NCBI GenBank assembly: GCA_024628785.1
Contig: CP102406.1
Coordinates: forward strand, 1-42,236
Reading direction: 5' to 3'
Length of the DNA stretch: 42,236 nt
Source: Fusobacteria bacterium ZRK30
GTDB lineage: Bacteria > Fusobacteriota > Fusobacteriia > Fusobacteriales > Fusobacteriaceae
The notes beneath the pieces are model-generated. The model did not search any database. It was not told where the DNA came from and saw only the letters and a list, made by a program, of their open reading frames with translations. This document shows positions 42,210-42,236 of this stretch, one piece after another. Positions within the stretch are counted from its first letter, which is position 1. Every line of letters starts with the position of its first letter. Both the position numbers and the translations under genes were made by a program.

Positions 42210-42236
42210 ATGACAGGTACAATTGTAAACTATTAT
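42210..42236 (+). CDS. cas4: Cas4, first nine codons (continues at base 1)
   Basis: AGGAGG at 42198-42203 precedes ATG 42210, which reads MTGTIVNYY to the window end in the frame that base 1 continues. See the entry at 1-459. Confidence 0.9.

Overview
The window looks like a complete circular plasmid of 42,236 bp, opened inside cas4. The last 27 bases (42210-42236) encode a Cas4 N-terminus (MTGTIVNYY) behind a ribosome binding site. Base 1 continues that frame (IHCKRQCYLHYH...), so the two ends join without a frame change and give a normal 161-residue Cas4. Base composition is strongly AT-rich outside RNA-like blocks. The content (type I-B CRISPR, short-chain acyl-CoA fermentation genes, an O2-sensing ODP protein, a Gram-negative style lipoprotein) suggests an anaerobic member of the Fusobacteriota, for example Ilyobacter, Propionigenium or Cetobacterium. 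That assignment is inference.

CRISPR-Cas (39710-42236, then 1-9384 across the join): the order is cas3-cas4-[cas1]-[cas2]-cas6*-cas8b-cas7-cas5-leader-array. The array has 65 repeats of 30 bp and 64 spacers, with the leader next to cas5. cas1 and cas2 are reduced to fused fragments by internal deletions, and cas6 carries a one-base frameshift in a T run. The interference genes and the array look otherwise intact. The plasmid therefore appears to hold a large spacer memory that it can no longer extend by itself, and its crRNAs may need a Cas6 from elsewhere.

9385-17200: a tyrosine recombinase; an ODP-type oxygen sensor with a GGDEF diguanylate cyclase; an unusually GC-rich, heavily base-paired block of about 680 nt (13281-13960) that I read as a large structured non-coding RNA; an unrecognised operon (two 43-residue proteins and a 505-residue helical protein); ArdA anti-restriction; and a second, smaller structured RNA candidate.

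17202-25070: a seven-gene catabolic operon (CoA-transferase, crotonase, GntP-type permease, MaoC hydratase, acyl-CoA dehydrogenase, EtfB, EtfA) read leftward from a near-consensus promoter, with a divergent MarR regulator. It fits uptake and reductive fermentation of 3-hydroxybutyrate or crotonate to butyryl-CoA.

25071-33400: small secreted or unknown proteins, a broken lipoprotein gene, an MqsR-like toxin with a Panacea (DUF4065) antitoxin under a palindromic operator, a YdjM-like membrane protein, a GxxExxY protein and a membrane-anchored ATPase. A dispersed intergenic repeat occurs four times between here and 37990.

33400-39700: plasmid maintenance. A ParA/ParB-like operon with a Ham1-type nucleotidase is flanked on both sides by the same palindrome. 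There are two Rep_3-type initiators, each with its own 22-bp iterons, and a secreted thermonuclease between them. I see no relaxase and no type IV secretion genes.
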